Shown here: one piece after another, positions 5,996 through 12,328 of the stretch
How the letters are laid out: each line of letters begins with the position of its first letter
How positions within the stretch are numbered: the stretch's first letter is position 1
Assembly: GCA_027035825.1 (NCBI GenBank)
Contig: JALVTX010000036.1
Location: 1-12,328, forward strand
DNA length: 12,328 bases
Origin: Mariprofundaceae bacterium
Lineage (GTDB): Bacteria; Pseudomonadota; Zetaproteobacteria; Mariprofundales; Mariprofundaceae
Direction of reading: 5' to 3'
The notes under the pieces: model-generated
Database searches by the model: none
The model's input: the letters and a program-made list of their open reading frames with translations, nothing else
What the model was told of the DNA's origin: nothing
Made by a program: the position numbers and the translations under genes

Positions 5996-6828
5996 AGCGG
6001 CGGATGCTCGTCAACCGGCTGGTGCTCGGCGTCTCCACGCTGGCCGCGGCGCTGGGGCTGGCCATGCTGGTGTGGATTCTGGGCGACGTGGCCATCAAGG
6101 GCGCGGCCAGCCTGAACCGGGACTTCTTCACCGAGCTGCCCGCTCCGCCCGGCATGGAGGGCGGCGGACTGGCCAACGCCATCGTCGGCACGCTCATCAT
6201 GACCGGCGTGGCGGCGGCCATCGCGGTGCCGTTCGGCGTGTTCGCCGGCACCTGGCTGTCCGAGTTCGGCCGCGAATCGCGCCTGGGCGAGATGGTGCGC
6301 TACTTCTCGGACATCCTCGTCTCCGCGCCCTCCATCGTCGTCGGCGTGTTCGTGTACATCGTCATGGTCAAGACGATGGGCCATTTCTCCGGCTGGGCCG
6401 GCGCGGTGTCGCTGGCCATCATCATGCTGCCGGTGGTCTCGCGCACCACCGAGGAGATGCTGAAGCTGGTGCCGCACGAACTGCGCGAGGCGGCGCTGGC
6501 GCTGGGCGCGCCCTACTGGAAGGTGATGTTGCAGGTCATCTACCGCGCCGCCGTTTCCGGCATGATTACCGGCATCATGCTCTCCGTGGCGCGCGTGGCC
6601 GGCGAAACCGCGCCGCTGTTGTTCACGGCGCTGAACAGCCCCTACTGGGCCGACGGCCTGAACGAACCGATGGGCAACCTGACCGTGACCCTGTTCAACT
6701 ACGCCATGAGCCCCTACGACGACTGGCATGCCAAGGCCTGGGGGGCGGCGTTCCTGATTACCATGACGGTGCTGGCCGTCACCATCACCACGCGGCTCGT
6801 GCTGCGCAAGAGGAGAAGCGCCCCATGA
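5992..6828 (+). CDS. pstA: PstA phosphate ABC transporter permease
   Basis: Second permease subunit, 278 residues. A first membrane helix lies near residues 9-34, then NAIVGTLIMTGVAAAIAVPFGVFAGTWLSEF, PSIVVGVFVYIVMV, the EAA loop REAALALGAPYWKV (Glu166) and the very conserved ARVAGETAPLLFTALNSPYW. The start is a GTG at 5992 that overlaps the pstC stop (GTGA), preceded by a G-rich stretch; an ATG at 6004 is four codons in and cannot be excluded. Its stop overlaps the pstB ATG (ATGA), so pstC, pstA and pstB are likely translationally coupled and made in fixed ratio. Confidence 0.95.
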   Translation: MKRRMLVNRLVLGVSTLAAALGLAMLVWILGDVAIKGAASLNRDFFTELPAPPGMEGGGLANAIVGTLIMTGVAAAIAVPFGVFAGTWLSEFGRESRLGEMVRYFSDILVSAPSIVVGVFVYIVMVKTMGHFSGWAGAVSLAIIMLPVVSRTTEEMLKLVPHELREAALALGAPYWKVMLQVIYRAAVSGMITGIMLSVARVAGETAPLLFTALNSPYWADGLNEPMGNLTVTLFNYAMSPYDDWHAKAWGAAFLITMTVLAVTITTRLVLRKRRSAP

Positions 6829-7667
6829 CGCAACCCGGAACGCAAGCGGCGACGCAGGCAACGACACAGGCCGACACGCGGGAAGCGGCCTCCGCCGCCA
6901 ACGTCAAGGAACCCGTCAAGATTGCCATTCGCCGCCTGAACTTCTTCTATGGCGACAAGCAGGTGCTGTTCGACAACACGCTGGACATCGCCGAGAACCG
7001 CGTCACCGCCTTCATCGGCCCATCCGGCTGCGGCAAATCCACGCACATCCGCTGCTACAACCGCATGTTCGAGCTCTACAAGGGCCACCGGGCCGAGGGC
7101 GAGATCCTGCTCGACGGCGTCAACATCCTCGACCCCAGACAGATCCCGGCGCTGGAGCTGCGCCACAAGGTGGGCATGATCTTCCAGAAGCCGACGCCGT
7201 TCCCGATGTCCATCTTCGACAACATCGCCTACGGACTGAAGCTGCACGCGAACCTGAACCGCGCCGACACCGAGGCGCGCGTGGAAAAGGCGCTGCGCGG
7301 CGCCGCGCTCTGGGACGAGGTGAAGGACAAGCTGCACCAGCCGGGCACGGCGCTCTCCGGCGGCCAGCAGCAGCGGCTGTGCATCGCCCGGGCGCTGGCC
7401 ATCGAGCCGGAGGTGCTGCTGATGGACGAGCCCTGCTCGGCGCTCGACCCCATCGCCACCTCCAAGATCGAGGAGCTGATCGACGAGCTGAAGCAACGCT
7501 TCACCATCGTCATCGTCACCCACAACATGCAGCAGGCGGCCCGCGTCTCTGACTACACCGCCTACTTCTATCTTGGCAAGCTGATTGAATTCGGCGAGAC
7601 CGAGCAATTGTTCACCCAGCCGACGAAGCAGGAAACCGAAGACTACATCACCGGCCGGTTCGGATAG
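6825..7667 (+). CDS. pstB: PstB phosphate ABC transporter ATPase
   Basis: Cytoplasmic ATPase driving phosphate import, 280 residues. Walker A is GPSGCGKST (65-73), the Q-loop lies in MIFQKPTPFPMSI, the ABC signature is LSGGQ (177-181), Walker B is VLLMDEP (197-203) and the switch His is in VTHNMQQAA. The C-terminus EDYITGRFG is diagnostic of PstB. The first about 28 residues are a Thr/Gln/Ala-rich extension before the conserved core. The residue right after Walker A is His74 where PstB normally has Leu. The ATG overlaps the pstA stop and is preceded by AGGAGA. PhoU follows after 24 nt. Confidence 0.97.
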   Translation: MTQPGTQAATQATTQADTREAASAANVKEPVKIAIRRLNFFYGDKQVLFDNTLDIAENRVTAFIGPSGCGKSTHIRCYNRMFELYKGHRAEGEILLDGVNILDPRQIPALELRHKVGMIFQKPTPFPMSIFDNIAYGLKLHANLNRADTEARVEKALRGAALWDEVKDKLHQPGTALSGGQQQRLCIARALAIEPEVLLMDEPCSALDPIATSKIEELIDELKQRFTIVIVTHNMQQAARVSDYTAYFYLGKLIEFGETEQLFTQPTKQETEDYITGRFG

Positions 7668-7691
7668 GACCTTGCCAGGGAGGATGCACCC

Positions 7692-8396
7692 ATGCCTCAA
7701 CACACGATCCGACGTTTTGACGAGGAACTGACCCAGCTCAAGGAGCACGTGCTTTCCATGGGCGGCCTGGTGGAGCGCGCCATTCGCAACGCCGTCCGCG
7801 CCATGCTGGAACAGGACGAGGAACGCGCGCGCAAGACCATTGATCGCGACGCGGCCATCAACGCGCTGGAAGTGCAGTGCGACGAGATGACGCGCAACAT
7901 CCTCGTGCGCCGCCAGCCGGCCGCGGGCGACCTGCGCTTCATCATCGCCACCATCAAGGTGGTCACGGATCTTGAGCGGATGGGCGACCTGGCCGCCGGC
8001 ATCGCCGAAGGCGCGCTTCGGCTCATGGACTCGCCGCCGAAGAATTTCTCCAACCTCGAAGCCATGGGCGAGAAGGTGCTGCGACAGGTGAGCCGGGCGC
8101 TGGACGCCCTTTCGCGCGGCGACATCGAGCTGGCCATGACCGTGATCGAGAAGGATCGCGGCGTGGACGACCTCTACAAGTCCATGTACCGCGAAACCAT
8201 CACCTACATGCTGGAAGACCCGCGCGCCATCACCGCCTCGCTGATTCTTTCCAACGCGGCGAAGAACCTCGAACGCATCGCCGACCACGCCACGAACATC
8301 GCCGAGATGGTGATCTACACCATCCAGGGGCATGACATCCGGCATGTGGATCACGACGAGGCGACGCGGCTCCTGAACACCGACGAGGATGATTAG
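7692..8396 (+). CDS. phoU: PhoU phosphate signalling protein
   Basis: Cytoplasmic all-helical regulator, 234 residues, that links the Pst transporter to PhoR and keeps the Pho regulon off when phosphate is plentiful. The two repeated three-helix bundles each show the metal-cluster motif: DLERMGDLA (93-101) and NLERIADHATNIAE (192-205). It starts at an ATG behind GGAGG (CAGGGAGGATGCACCC). The C-terminus is short and acidic (NTDEDD). It is last in the porin-pstSCAB-phoU series; no convincing terminator is seen in the 116 nt that follow. Confidence 0.96.
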   Translation: MPQHTIRRFDEELTQLKEHVLSMGGLVERAIRNAVRAMLEQDEERARKTIDRDAAINALEVQCDEMTRNILVRRQPAAGDLRFIIATIKVVTDLERMGDLAAGIAEGALRLMDSPPKNFSNLEAMGEKVLRQVSRALDALSRGDIELAMTVIEKDRGVDDLYKSMYRETITYMLEDPRAITASLILSNAAKNLERIADHATNIAEMVIYTIQGHDIRHVDHDEATRLLNTDEDD

Positions 8397-8435
8397 GGCG
8401 CCTCTGAACAATCCCGCGCTATCGCGACAAACCGC

Positions 8436-8473
8436 TTGAAATCCCCCGCCCCGTGACCTAATCCATGGTTAGG
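8436..8473 (+). promoter_or_regulatory. Candidate promoter with overlapping near-palindrome upstream of pncA
   Basis: TTGAAA (8436-8441) and CCTAAT (8457-8462) are a possible -35/-10 pair with a short 15-bp spacer. CCTAA-TCCATGG-TTAGG (8457-8473) is an interrupted inverted repeat covering the -10, as an operator would. It is the only such structure in the 116-nt phoU-pncA gap, so pncAB may have its own regulated promoter. No known repressor motif was recognised. Confidence 0.35.
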
Positions 8474-8512
8474 GGCAGTTGCCGCAACCTCGCTGTCCCG
8501 AAGGAGGGCCGC

Positions 8513-9127
8513 ATGGGCAAGGGCGACATGGATCACGGCAACATGCTCGTGGCGGGCGATGCGCTCGTCATCGTGGACGTGCAGAACGACTTCCTCCCCG
8601 AGGGCGCGCTGGCCGTGCCGAACGGCGATGCCGTCATCGAGCCCCTCAACCGCATGATCGCGCACTTCCACCAGCGCAACCTGCCCGTCATCGCCACCCG
8701 CGACTGGCATCCTCGGAATCACTGCTCCTTCAGCGAGCGCGGCGGGCCGTGGCCGCCCCACTGCGTGGCCGGCACGATAGGCGCCGCGTTCGCCGAGGCG
8801 CTGCGGCTGCCGGACGATACGCTCGTCATCTCCAAGGGCGATGACCCGGACGCCGACGCCTACTCCGGCTTCCAGGGCACGGACCTGGACGCGCGCCTGA
8901 AACGCATGGGCGTCCAGCGCCTGTTTATTGGCGGACTGGCCACCGACTACTGCGTGCTGTACACGGCGCTCGACGCGCTGGAAGCGGGCTTCGAGGTCAT
9001 CGTGTTGCATGACGCGGTGCGCCCCGTCGAAGCGCATCCCGGCGACGGCGAGCGCGCCATCCTGCGCATGCACGAGGCCGGCGCCGGCGTGCTGTCCACC
9101 GAAACCATCGAGGAGGAAATGGCTTGA
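8513..9127 (+). CDS. pncA: Nicotinamidase (isochorismatase-like hydrolase)
   Basis: Hydrolyses nicotinamide to nicotinate and ammonia in NAD salvage; 204 residues, cytosolic. The catalytic triad is visible: Asp22 in IVDVQNDF, Lys108 in VISKGDD and Cys147 in ATDYCV. The metal-binding candidates are Asp64, His66 and His70 (RDWHPRNH), with His83 in PPHC. GGLATDYCVLYTALDA and VVLHDAV-like IVLHDAVRPVE are family hallmarks. The ATG at 8513 is chosen because AAGGAGGG ends 4 nt upstream; the frame opens earlier at 8465 without a ribosome binding site. The stop codon lies inside the TTG start of pncB, giving a two-step salvage operon. A general isochorismatase-family amidase is the alternative, but the downstream pncB makes nicotinamidase very likely. 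Confidence 0.92.
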   Translation: MGKGDMDHGNMLVAGDALVIVDVQNDFLPEGALAVPNGDAVIEPLNRMIAHFHQRNLPVIATRDWHPRNHCSFSERGGPWPPHCVAGTIGAAFAEALRLPDDTLVISKGDDPDADAYSGFQGTDLDARLKRMGVQRLFIGGLATDYCVLYTALDALEAGFEVIVLHDAVRPVEAHPGDGERAILRMHEAGAGVLSTETIEEEMA

Positions 9128-10464
9128 GCCGTCCCGAGGTCTCGCCGCTGCTGACCGACCTCTACCAGCTGACGATGATCCAGGGTTATCTCGAGCACGG
9201 CATGACCGGGCCGGCCAGTTTCGAGCTGTTCGCGCGCAAGCTGCCCAAGGGGCGCAACTTTCTGCTCGCCTGCGGCCTGGAACAGGCGCTGCAATACCTC
9301 GAAACCCTGCGCTTTTCTCCCGAGGAGCTGGGCTGGCTGGATGCGACGGGCCGGTTTTCCACCGCCTTGCTGGACTGGCTGGAAGGCTTGAACTTCGATG
9401 GCGACGTGGACGCGATGCCCGAGGGTACGGTCTTCTTCCCCGACGAACCGATGCTGCGCGTGACCGCCTCCCTGCCGCTGGCGCAACTGGTGGAAACGCG
9501 GCTCATCAACATCCTGCATTTCCAGACCCTGATCGCATCCAAGGCCGCGCGCGCCCGGCTCGCCGCGCCCGGCAAGCTGCTGGTGGACTTCGGCCTGCGG
9601 CGCGCCCACGGCGCCGAGGCCGGCCTGATGGCCGCCCGGGCGGCCTGGGTGGCGGGTTTCGACGGCACATCCAACGTGCTGGCGGGCATGCGCTTCGGCA
9701 TGCCGATCATGGGCACGATGGCCCATTCCTGGGTGCTGGCGCATGACTCGGAGCGGGAGTCCTTTCTCCATTTCGCCCGCACGCACCCCGAGCAGACGGT
9801 GCTGCTCATCGACACCTGGGACACCGAGCGCGGCGCGCGCATCGCCGCCGAGGCGGCCGCGGAACTCGCGCGCGAGGGCATTCGCGTGCGCGGCGTGCGC
9901 CTGGATTCAGGCGACCTGGGTGAGCACGCGCGCAAGGTGCGGCGCATCCTTGATGCGGCGGGCCTGCAAGATGCCACCATCTTCGCCAGCGGCAACCTGG
10001 ACGAACGCCGCATCGAGGCACTGGAAGCCTCCGGCGCGCCCATTGACGGCTATGGCGTGGGCACCCGAATGGTCACTTCCAGCGACGCCGCCTGGCTGGA
10101 CTGCGCCTACAAGCTCCAGGAATACGCCGGGACGCCGCGTCGCAAGCTCAGCGAGGGCAAGGCCACCTGGCCGGGCCGCAAGCAGGTCTGGCGGCATCGA
10201 AAGGATGGGCGCATGGACTTTGACATCCTGGGACTGGCGGACGAGACCCATGCCGGCGAGCCGTTGCTGAAGCCGGTGATGCGACGGGGCCGGCGCCTCG
10301 CCCCGCCCGAGTCACTGGACGCCATTCGCGAGCGCACGCGGCGCGAACTCGACGCGCTGCCGCCCGCCTGCCGCGCGCTCGACGGCGGCGCGCCCGTACC
10401 CGTGCGCGTTTCCGGGCAGTTGCAAGAGCTGGCGCGCGAGGTGGACGCCGCCCTTCGGGGGTGA
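9124..10464 (+). CDS. pncB: Nicotinate phosphoribosyltransferase
   Basis: Converts nicotinate plus PRPP (with ATP) to nicotinate mononucleotide, the step after nicotinamidase; 446 residues. Family features are SPLLTDLYQLTM at the N-terminus, FELFARKLPKGRNFLLACGLEQAL, DFGLRRAHG, GTSNVLAG, the GTMAHSW motif with His201 (position of the phosphorylated His in the family), VLLIDTWDT and LDSGDL (260-265). Length fits the longer bacterial class of about 440-450 residues rather than the 400-residue E. coli type. The start is a TTG at 9124 overlapping the pncA stop (TTGA); AGGAGG ends 7 nt upstream and no in-frame ATG or GTG precedes the conserved block, so coupling is likely. Confidence 0.94.
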   Translation: MSRPEVSPLLTDLYQLTMIQGYLEHGMTGPASFELFARKLPKGRNFLLACGLEQALQYLETLRFSPEELGWLDATGRFSTALLDWLEGLNFDGDVDAMPEGTVFFPDEPMLRVTASLPLAQLVETRLINILHFQTLIASKAARARLAAPGKLLVDFGLRRAHGAEAGLMAARAAWVAGFDGTSNVLAGMRFGMPIMGTMAHSWVLAHDSERESFLHFARTHPEQTVLLIDTWDTERGARIAAEAAAELAREGIRVRGVRLDSGDLGEHARKVRRILDAAGLQDATIFASGNLDERRIEALEASGAPIDGYGVGTRMVTSSDAAWLDCAYKLQEYAGTPRRKLSEGKATWPGRKQVWRHRKDGRMDFDILGLADETHAGEPLLKPVMRRGRRLAPPESLDAIRERTRRELDALPPACRALDGGAPVPVRVSGQLQELAREVDAALRG

Positions 10465-10508
10465 AAGCCCGCGCCGAGAATAAGATATACCCCGCCGGCC
10501 CGCCGGCC

Positions 10509-10514
10509 TATAAT
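10509..10514 (+). promoter_or_regulatory. Perfect TATAAT -10 element 6 nt before rsxA
   Basis: TATAAT is followed by GCGGCC and then the rsxA ATG at 10521. A start 7 nt after the -10 would put the first transcribed base at or next to the A of ATG. No TTGACA-like -35 is seen at 16-18 bp; upstream sequence is AATAAGATATACC followed by GC-rich repeats. Consistent with a leaderless rsx transcript, but a chance match is possible. Confidence 0.5.
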
Positions 10515-10520
10515 GCGGCC

Positions 10521-11102
10521 ATGGGCGAGTTCGCGCTGATCCTGGTTTCCGCCGTGCTGGTGAACAACTTCGTGCTCACCAAGTTCCTCGGCATCTGCCC
10601 GTTCCTCGGCGTCTCCAACAAGCTGGACACGGCGCTGGGAATGTCGCTGGCCGTGCTGTTCGTGATGACGCTGGCTTCCACGGCCTCGTGGCTGGTGCAG
10701 CAATACATCCTGATTCCCTACGACCTGCTCTACCTGCAAACGATCTTCTTCATCCTGATCATCGCCGTGCTGGTGCAGTTCATCGAGATGATGATTCACA
10801 AGACCAGTCCCGTGCTCTACCAGGCGCTGGGCATCTTCCTGCCGCTGATCACCACCAACTGCGCCGTGCTCGGCGTGGCGCTGCTGAACGTGCAGAAGGA
10901 GCAGACTTTCATGACCTCGGCGCTCTACGGCTTCGGCTCGGCCCTGGGGTTCGCGCTGGTGCTGCTGCTGTTCTCGGGCCTGCGCGAGCACATCGAGAAG
11001 GCGCCGGTGCCGGAGGCGTTTCGCGGCTCGGCCGTGTCGCTGATTACCGCGGGATTGATGAGCCTGGCCTTCATGGGCTTTTCGGGCCTCGTTAAAGGCT
11101 AA
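10521..11102 (+). CDS. rsxA: RsxA/RnfA membrane subunit of the Rsx (Rnf) electron-transport complex
   Basis: Integral inner-membrane subunit, 193 residues, the same length as E. coli RsxA. It begins MGEFALILVSAVLVNNFVLTKFLGICPFLGVS, and the conserved LPLITTNCAVLGVALLN and LYGFGSALGFALVLLLFSGLRE follow; about six membrane helices are evident. With RsxB-G it couples redox chemistry between NADH and a ferredoxin-like partner to ion gradients, or reduces SoxR. The ATG at 10521 is chosen for family length. A GTG at 10461 overlapping the pncB stop is in frame and would add 20 residues (KARAENKIYPAGPPAYNAA) that do not resemble RsxA. No Shine-Dalgarno precedes the ATG. It heads an rsxABC series. Confidence 0.95.
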   Translation: MGEFALILVSAVLVNNFVLTKFLGICPFLGVSNKLDTALGMSLAVLFVMTLASTASWLVQQYILIPYDLLYLQTIFFILIIAVLVQFIEMMIHKTSPVLYQALGIFLPLITTNCAVLGVALLNVQKEQTFMTSALYGFGSALGFALVLLLFSGLREHIEKAPVPEAFRGSAVSLITAGLMSLAFMGFSGLVKG

Positions 11103-11166
11103 AGCACACCTGTTTCACGTTATTTTATTGAAATCACGGTCGCGCTACTGTTCTTTGCATTTCACT

Positions 11167-11183
11167 GGAGGTTCGAACACCTG
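11167..11183 (+). promoter_or_regulatory. Distant Shine-Dalgarno of rsxB inside a small hairpin
   Basis: GGAGG (11167-11171) is the only purine-rich site before the rsxB ATG and lies 14 nt away, further than normal. AGGT (11169-11172) pairs with ACCT further on (AGGTTCGAACACCT), so part of the site could be folded. The surrounding 83-nt rsxA-rsxB gap is AT-rich compared with the rest of the window (for example TTATTTTATTGAAATCAC); no firm promoter was recognised in it. Confidence 0.35.
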
Positions 11184-11185
11184 AC

Positions 11186-11758
11186 ATGGGCATCCTTGCC
11201 GCCATCATCGCCCTGGCCAGCGTGGCCCTGATCGCTGGCATCCTGCTGGCCGTCGCCTCGCGCGCCTTTCACGTCGAGGGCGACCCGATGGTGGACAAGA
11301 TCGACGCCGTCCTTCCCCAGACCCAGTGCGGACAGTGCGGCTACCCGGGCTGCAAGCCCTATGCCGAGGCCGTGGCCAAGGGCGAGGCGGACGTGAACCA
11401 GTGCGTGCCCGGCGGCGAGCGCGCGATGCTCGCCATCGCCGACCTGATGGGCGTGGAGCCCAAGCCGCTGGCGGAAGAACCGGAACCTCCGATGCTGGCC
11501 TTCATCCGCGAGGATGAATGCATTGGCTGCACCTTGTGCATCAAGGCCTGCCCGGTGGACGCCATCATCGGCGCGCCCAAGCAGTACCACACCGTCATCG
11601 CCGACTACTGCACCGGCTGCAAGCTGTGCGTCGAGCCCTGCCCCGTGGACTGCATCGACATGATTCCCAAGCCCGAGGGTTTCGAGGAATGGACGTGGTC
11701 ACCGCCGGCGGCCATCCGCAAGCCGCAAGGAAGCATGGATGCTCCACAGGCTGCTTGA
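11186..11758 (+). CDS. rsxB: RsxB/RnfB iron-sulfur subunit of the Rsx (Rnf) complex
   Basis: Electron-carrying subunit, 190 residues. An N-terminal membrane anchor (residues 3-24) is followed by the RnfB-type 4Fe-4S domain with Cys48, 51, 56 and 73 (QCGQCGYPGCKPY). A two-cluster ferredoxin domain follows: Cys112, 115, 118, 122 (CIGCTLCIKACP) and Cys142, 145, 148, 152 (CTGCKLCVEPCP). All twelve cluster ligands are intact. The C-terminal tail is short and Pro/Ala-rich, and its last 20 nt overlap the rsxC start. It lies 83 nt after rsxA. Confidence 0.96.
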   Translation: MGILAAIIALASVALIAGILLAVASRAFHVEGDPMVDKIDAVLPQTQCGQCGYPGCKPYAEAVAKGEADVNQCVPGGERAMLAIADLMGVEPKPLAEEPEPPMLAFIREDECIGCTLCIKACPVDAIIGAPKQYHTVIADYCTGCKLCVEPCPVDCIDMIPKPEGFEEWTWSPPAAIRKPQGSMDAPQAA

Positions 11759-12328
11759 GCGGCTGGGCATCGAGCGGCACGGGCCGGCCGGCATCGGACG
11801 AGGCTTCCCCGGCGGCGTGCATCCCCCGCAGGACAAGCGCGCGGCTGGCGAGCCCATCCGCCCCTGCCCGTTGCCGGAGGTGCTCATCCTGCCGCTGAAA
11901 CAGCACATCGGAGAAATCTGCGCCCCGCTGGTGGACGTGGGCGAGCGCGTGCGGCGCGGCCAGAAAATCGCCAAGTCGCAGGGCTACGTCTCGGCCTCGG
12001 TGCACGCGCCGACCTCCGGCAAGGTGGTGCGCATCGAGGAGCATCCCGTGCCGCACCCCTCCGGCCTCGGCCGGCCCTGCATCTTCATCGAACCAGACGG
12101 CGAGGATGCGCCGGACGAAAGCCTGGCGCCGATGCCGGACTACCGCGAACGCGACCCCGCCGAGGTGCGCGAACGCATCCGCATGGCCGGCATCGTGGGC
12201 TTGGGCGGCGCGGTGTTCCCGAGCTTCATCAAGATCGTCCGCGACCAGCGCCACCCCATCCATACGGTGATTCTCAACGGCGTGGAGTGCGAGCCCGAAC
12301 TCACCTGCGACCACCGGCTGATGCTGGA
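11739..12328 (+). CDS. rsxC: RsxC/RnfC subunit of the Rsx (Rnf) complex (3' end cut by window edge)
   Basis: N-terminal 196 codons of the peripheral subunit thought to interact with NADH and to carry 4Fe-4S clusters. Read by hand from an ATG at 11739 with AAGGAAG 5 nt upstream; it overlaps rsxB by 20 nt in another frame. Hallmarks are GGVHPP, VLILPLKQHIGE, the biotinyl-like HAPTSGKVV, the glycine-rich loop GLGGAVFPSFIK (about 154-166) and NGVECEPELTCDHRLML. The loop reads GGAVFPS where RsxC and the related NuoF/Nqo1 proteins usually have GGAGFPT. The cluster-binding C-terminal half lies outside the window. Confidence 0.93.
   Translation, partial: MLHRLLERLGIERHGPAGIGRGFPGGVHPPQDKRAAGEPIRPCPLPEVLILPLKQHIGEICAPLVDVGERVRRGQKIAKSQGYVSASVHAPTSGKVVRIEEHPVPHPSGLGRPCIFIEPDGEDAPDESLAPMPDYRERDPAEVRERIRMAGIVGLGGAVFPSFIKIVRDQRHPIHTVILNGVECEPELTCDHRLML

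Noticed and set aside
4840..6828. A 662-codon plus-strand frame that could be taken as one large protein
   Set aside because: Only its last 278 codons (pstA) are real; the first part is an Arg-rich out-of-frame reading of pstC. Likewise the frame opening at 6072 is real only from the pstB ATG at 6825.
6714..8411. 565-codon minus-strand open frame opposite pstB and phoU
   Set aside because: Low-complexity His/Asp/Gly/Val translation with no domain; the plus strand carries full-length pstB and phoU.
11115..11150. A possible FNR site or sigma-70 promoter in the AT-rich rsxA-rsxB gap (TTGAAATCAC)
   Set aside because: No TTGAT-N4-ATCAA symmetry and no -10 at a suitable distance from TTGAAA.

Overview
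The window is GC-rich DNA from a Gram-negative proteobacterium, probably a beta- or gammaproteobacterium. The evidence is an outer-membrane porin with a signal peptide and C-terminal Phe, a PhoBR/Pst phosphate system, and the start of an rsxABC (rnf) operon. I cannot name the genus. Nearly every base is coding, and no stretch longer than 300 bases lacks a gene. I saw no insertion sequence, CRISPR array, tRNA or rRNA.

Left part (1-2226, all minus strand): a cyclic-nucleotide-binding-domain (CNBD) protein with no DNA-binding domain, then the response regulator phoB, then the sensor kinase phoR, which runs off the left edge. They read as one leftward operon.

Centre (2227-2410): a compact divergent control region. 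It holds six Pho-box half-sites in exact 11-bp register, four facing left toward CNBD-phoB-phoR and two facing right toward the porin. Each array is followed at 10 bp by a TACGST -10-like hexamer. The two divergent transcripts also share an identical 16-nt leader around the ribosome binding site.

Right of this (2411-8396, plus strand): a phosphate-starvation-type porin, then pstS, pstC, pstA, pstB and phoU. pstC/pstA/pstB overlap by 4 nt each (GTGA, ATGA). Between pstS and pstC lies a strong terminator-like hairpin plus a second 12-bp inverted repeat, which probably sets pstS expression above that of the membrane genes. Together porin, PstS, PstCA and PstB take phosphate across both membranes, PhoU links transporter state to PhoR, and PhoB feeds back through the central Pho boxes.

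Next (8513-10464): a two-gene NAD salvage unit, nicotinamidase (pncA) and nicotinate phosphoribosyltransferase (pncB), coupled by an overlapping TTG start.

Right end (10521-12328): rsxA, rsxB and the beginning of rsxC, encoding a membrane electron-transport complex. rsxA has a perfect TATAAT so close to its ATG that the transcript may be leaderless.

The most interesting departures from a textbook pho locus are the CNBD gene at the head of phoBR with a degenerate ligand pocket, the dense divergent Pho-box array with duplicated leaders, an in-frame stop just after the expected coupled start of phoR, and a recent 15-nt tandem duplication inside phoB.
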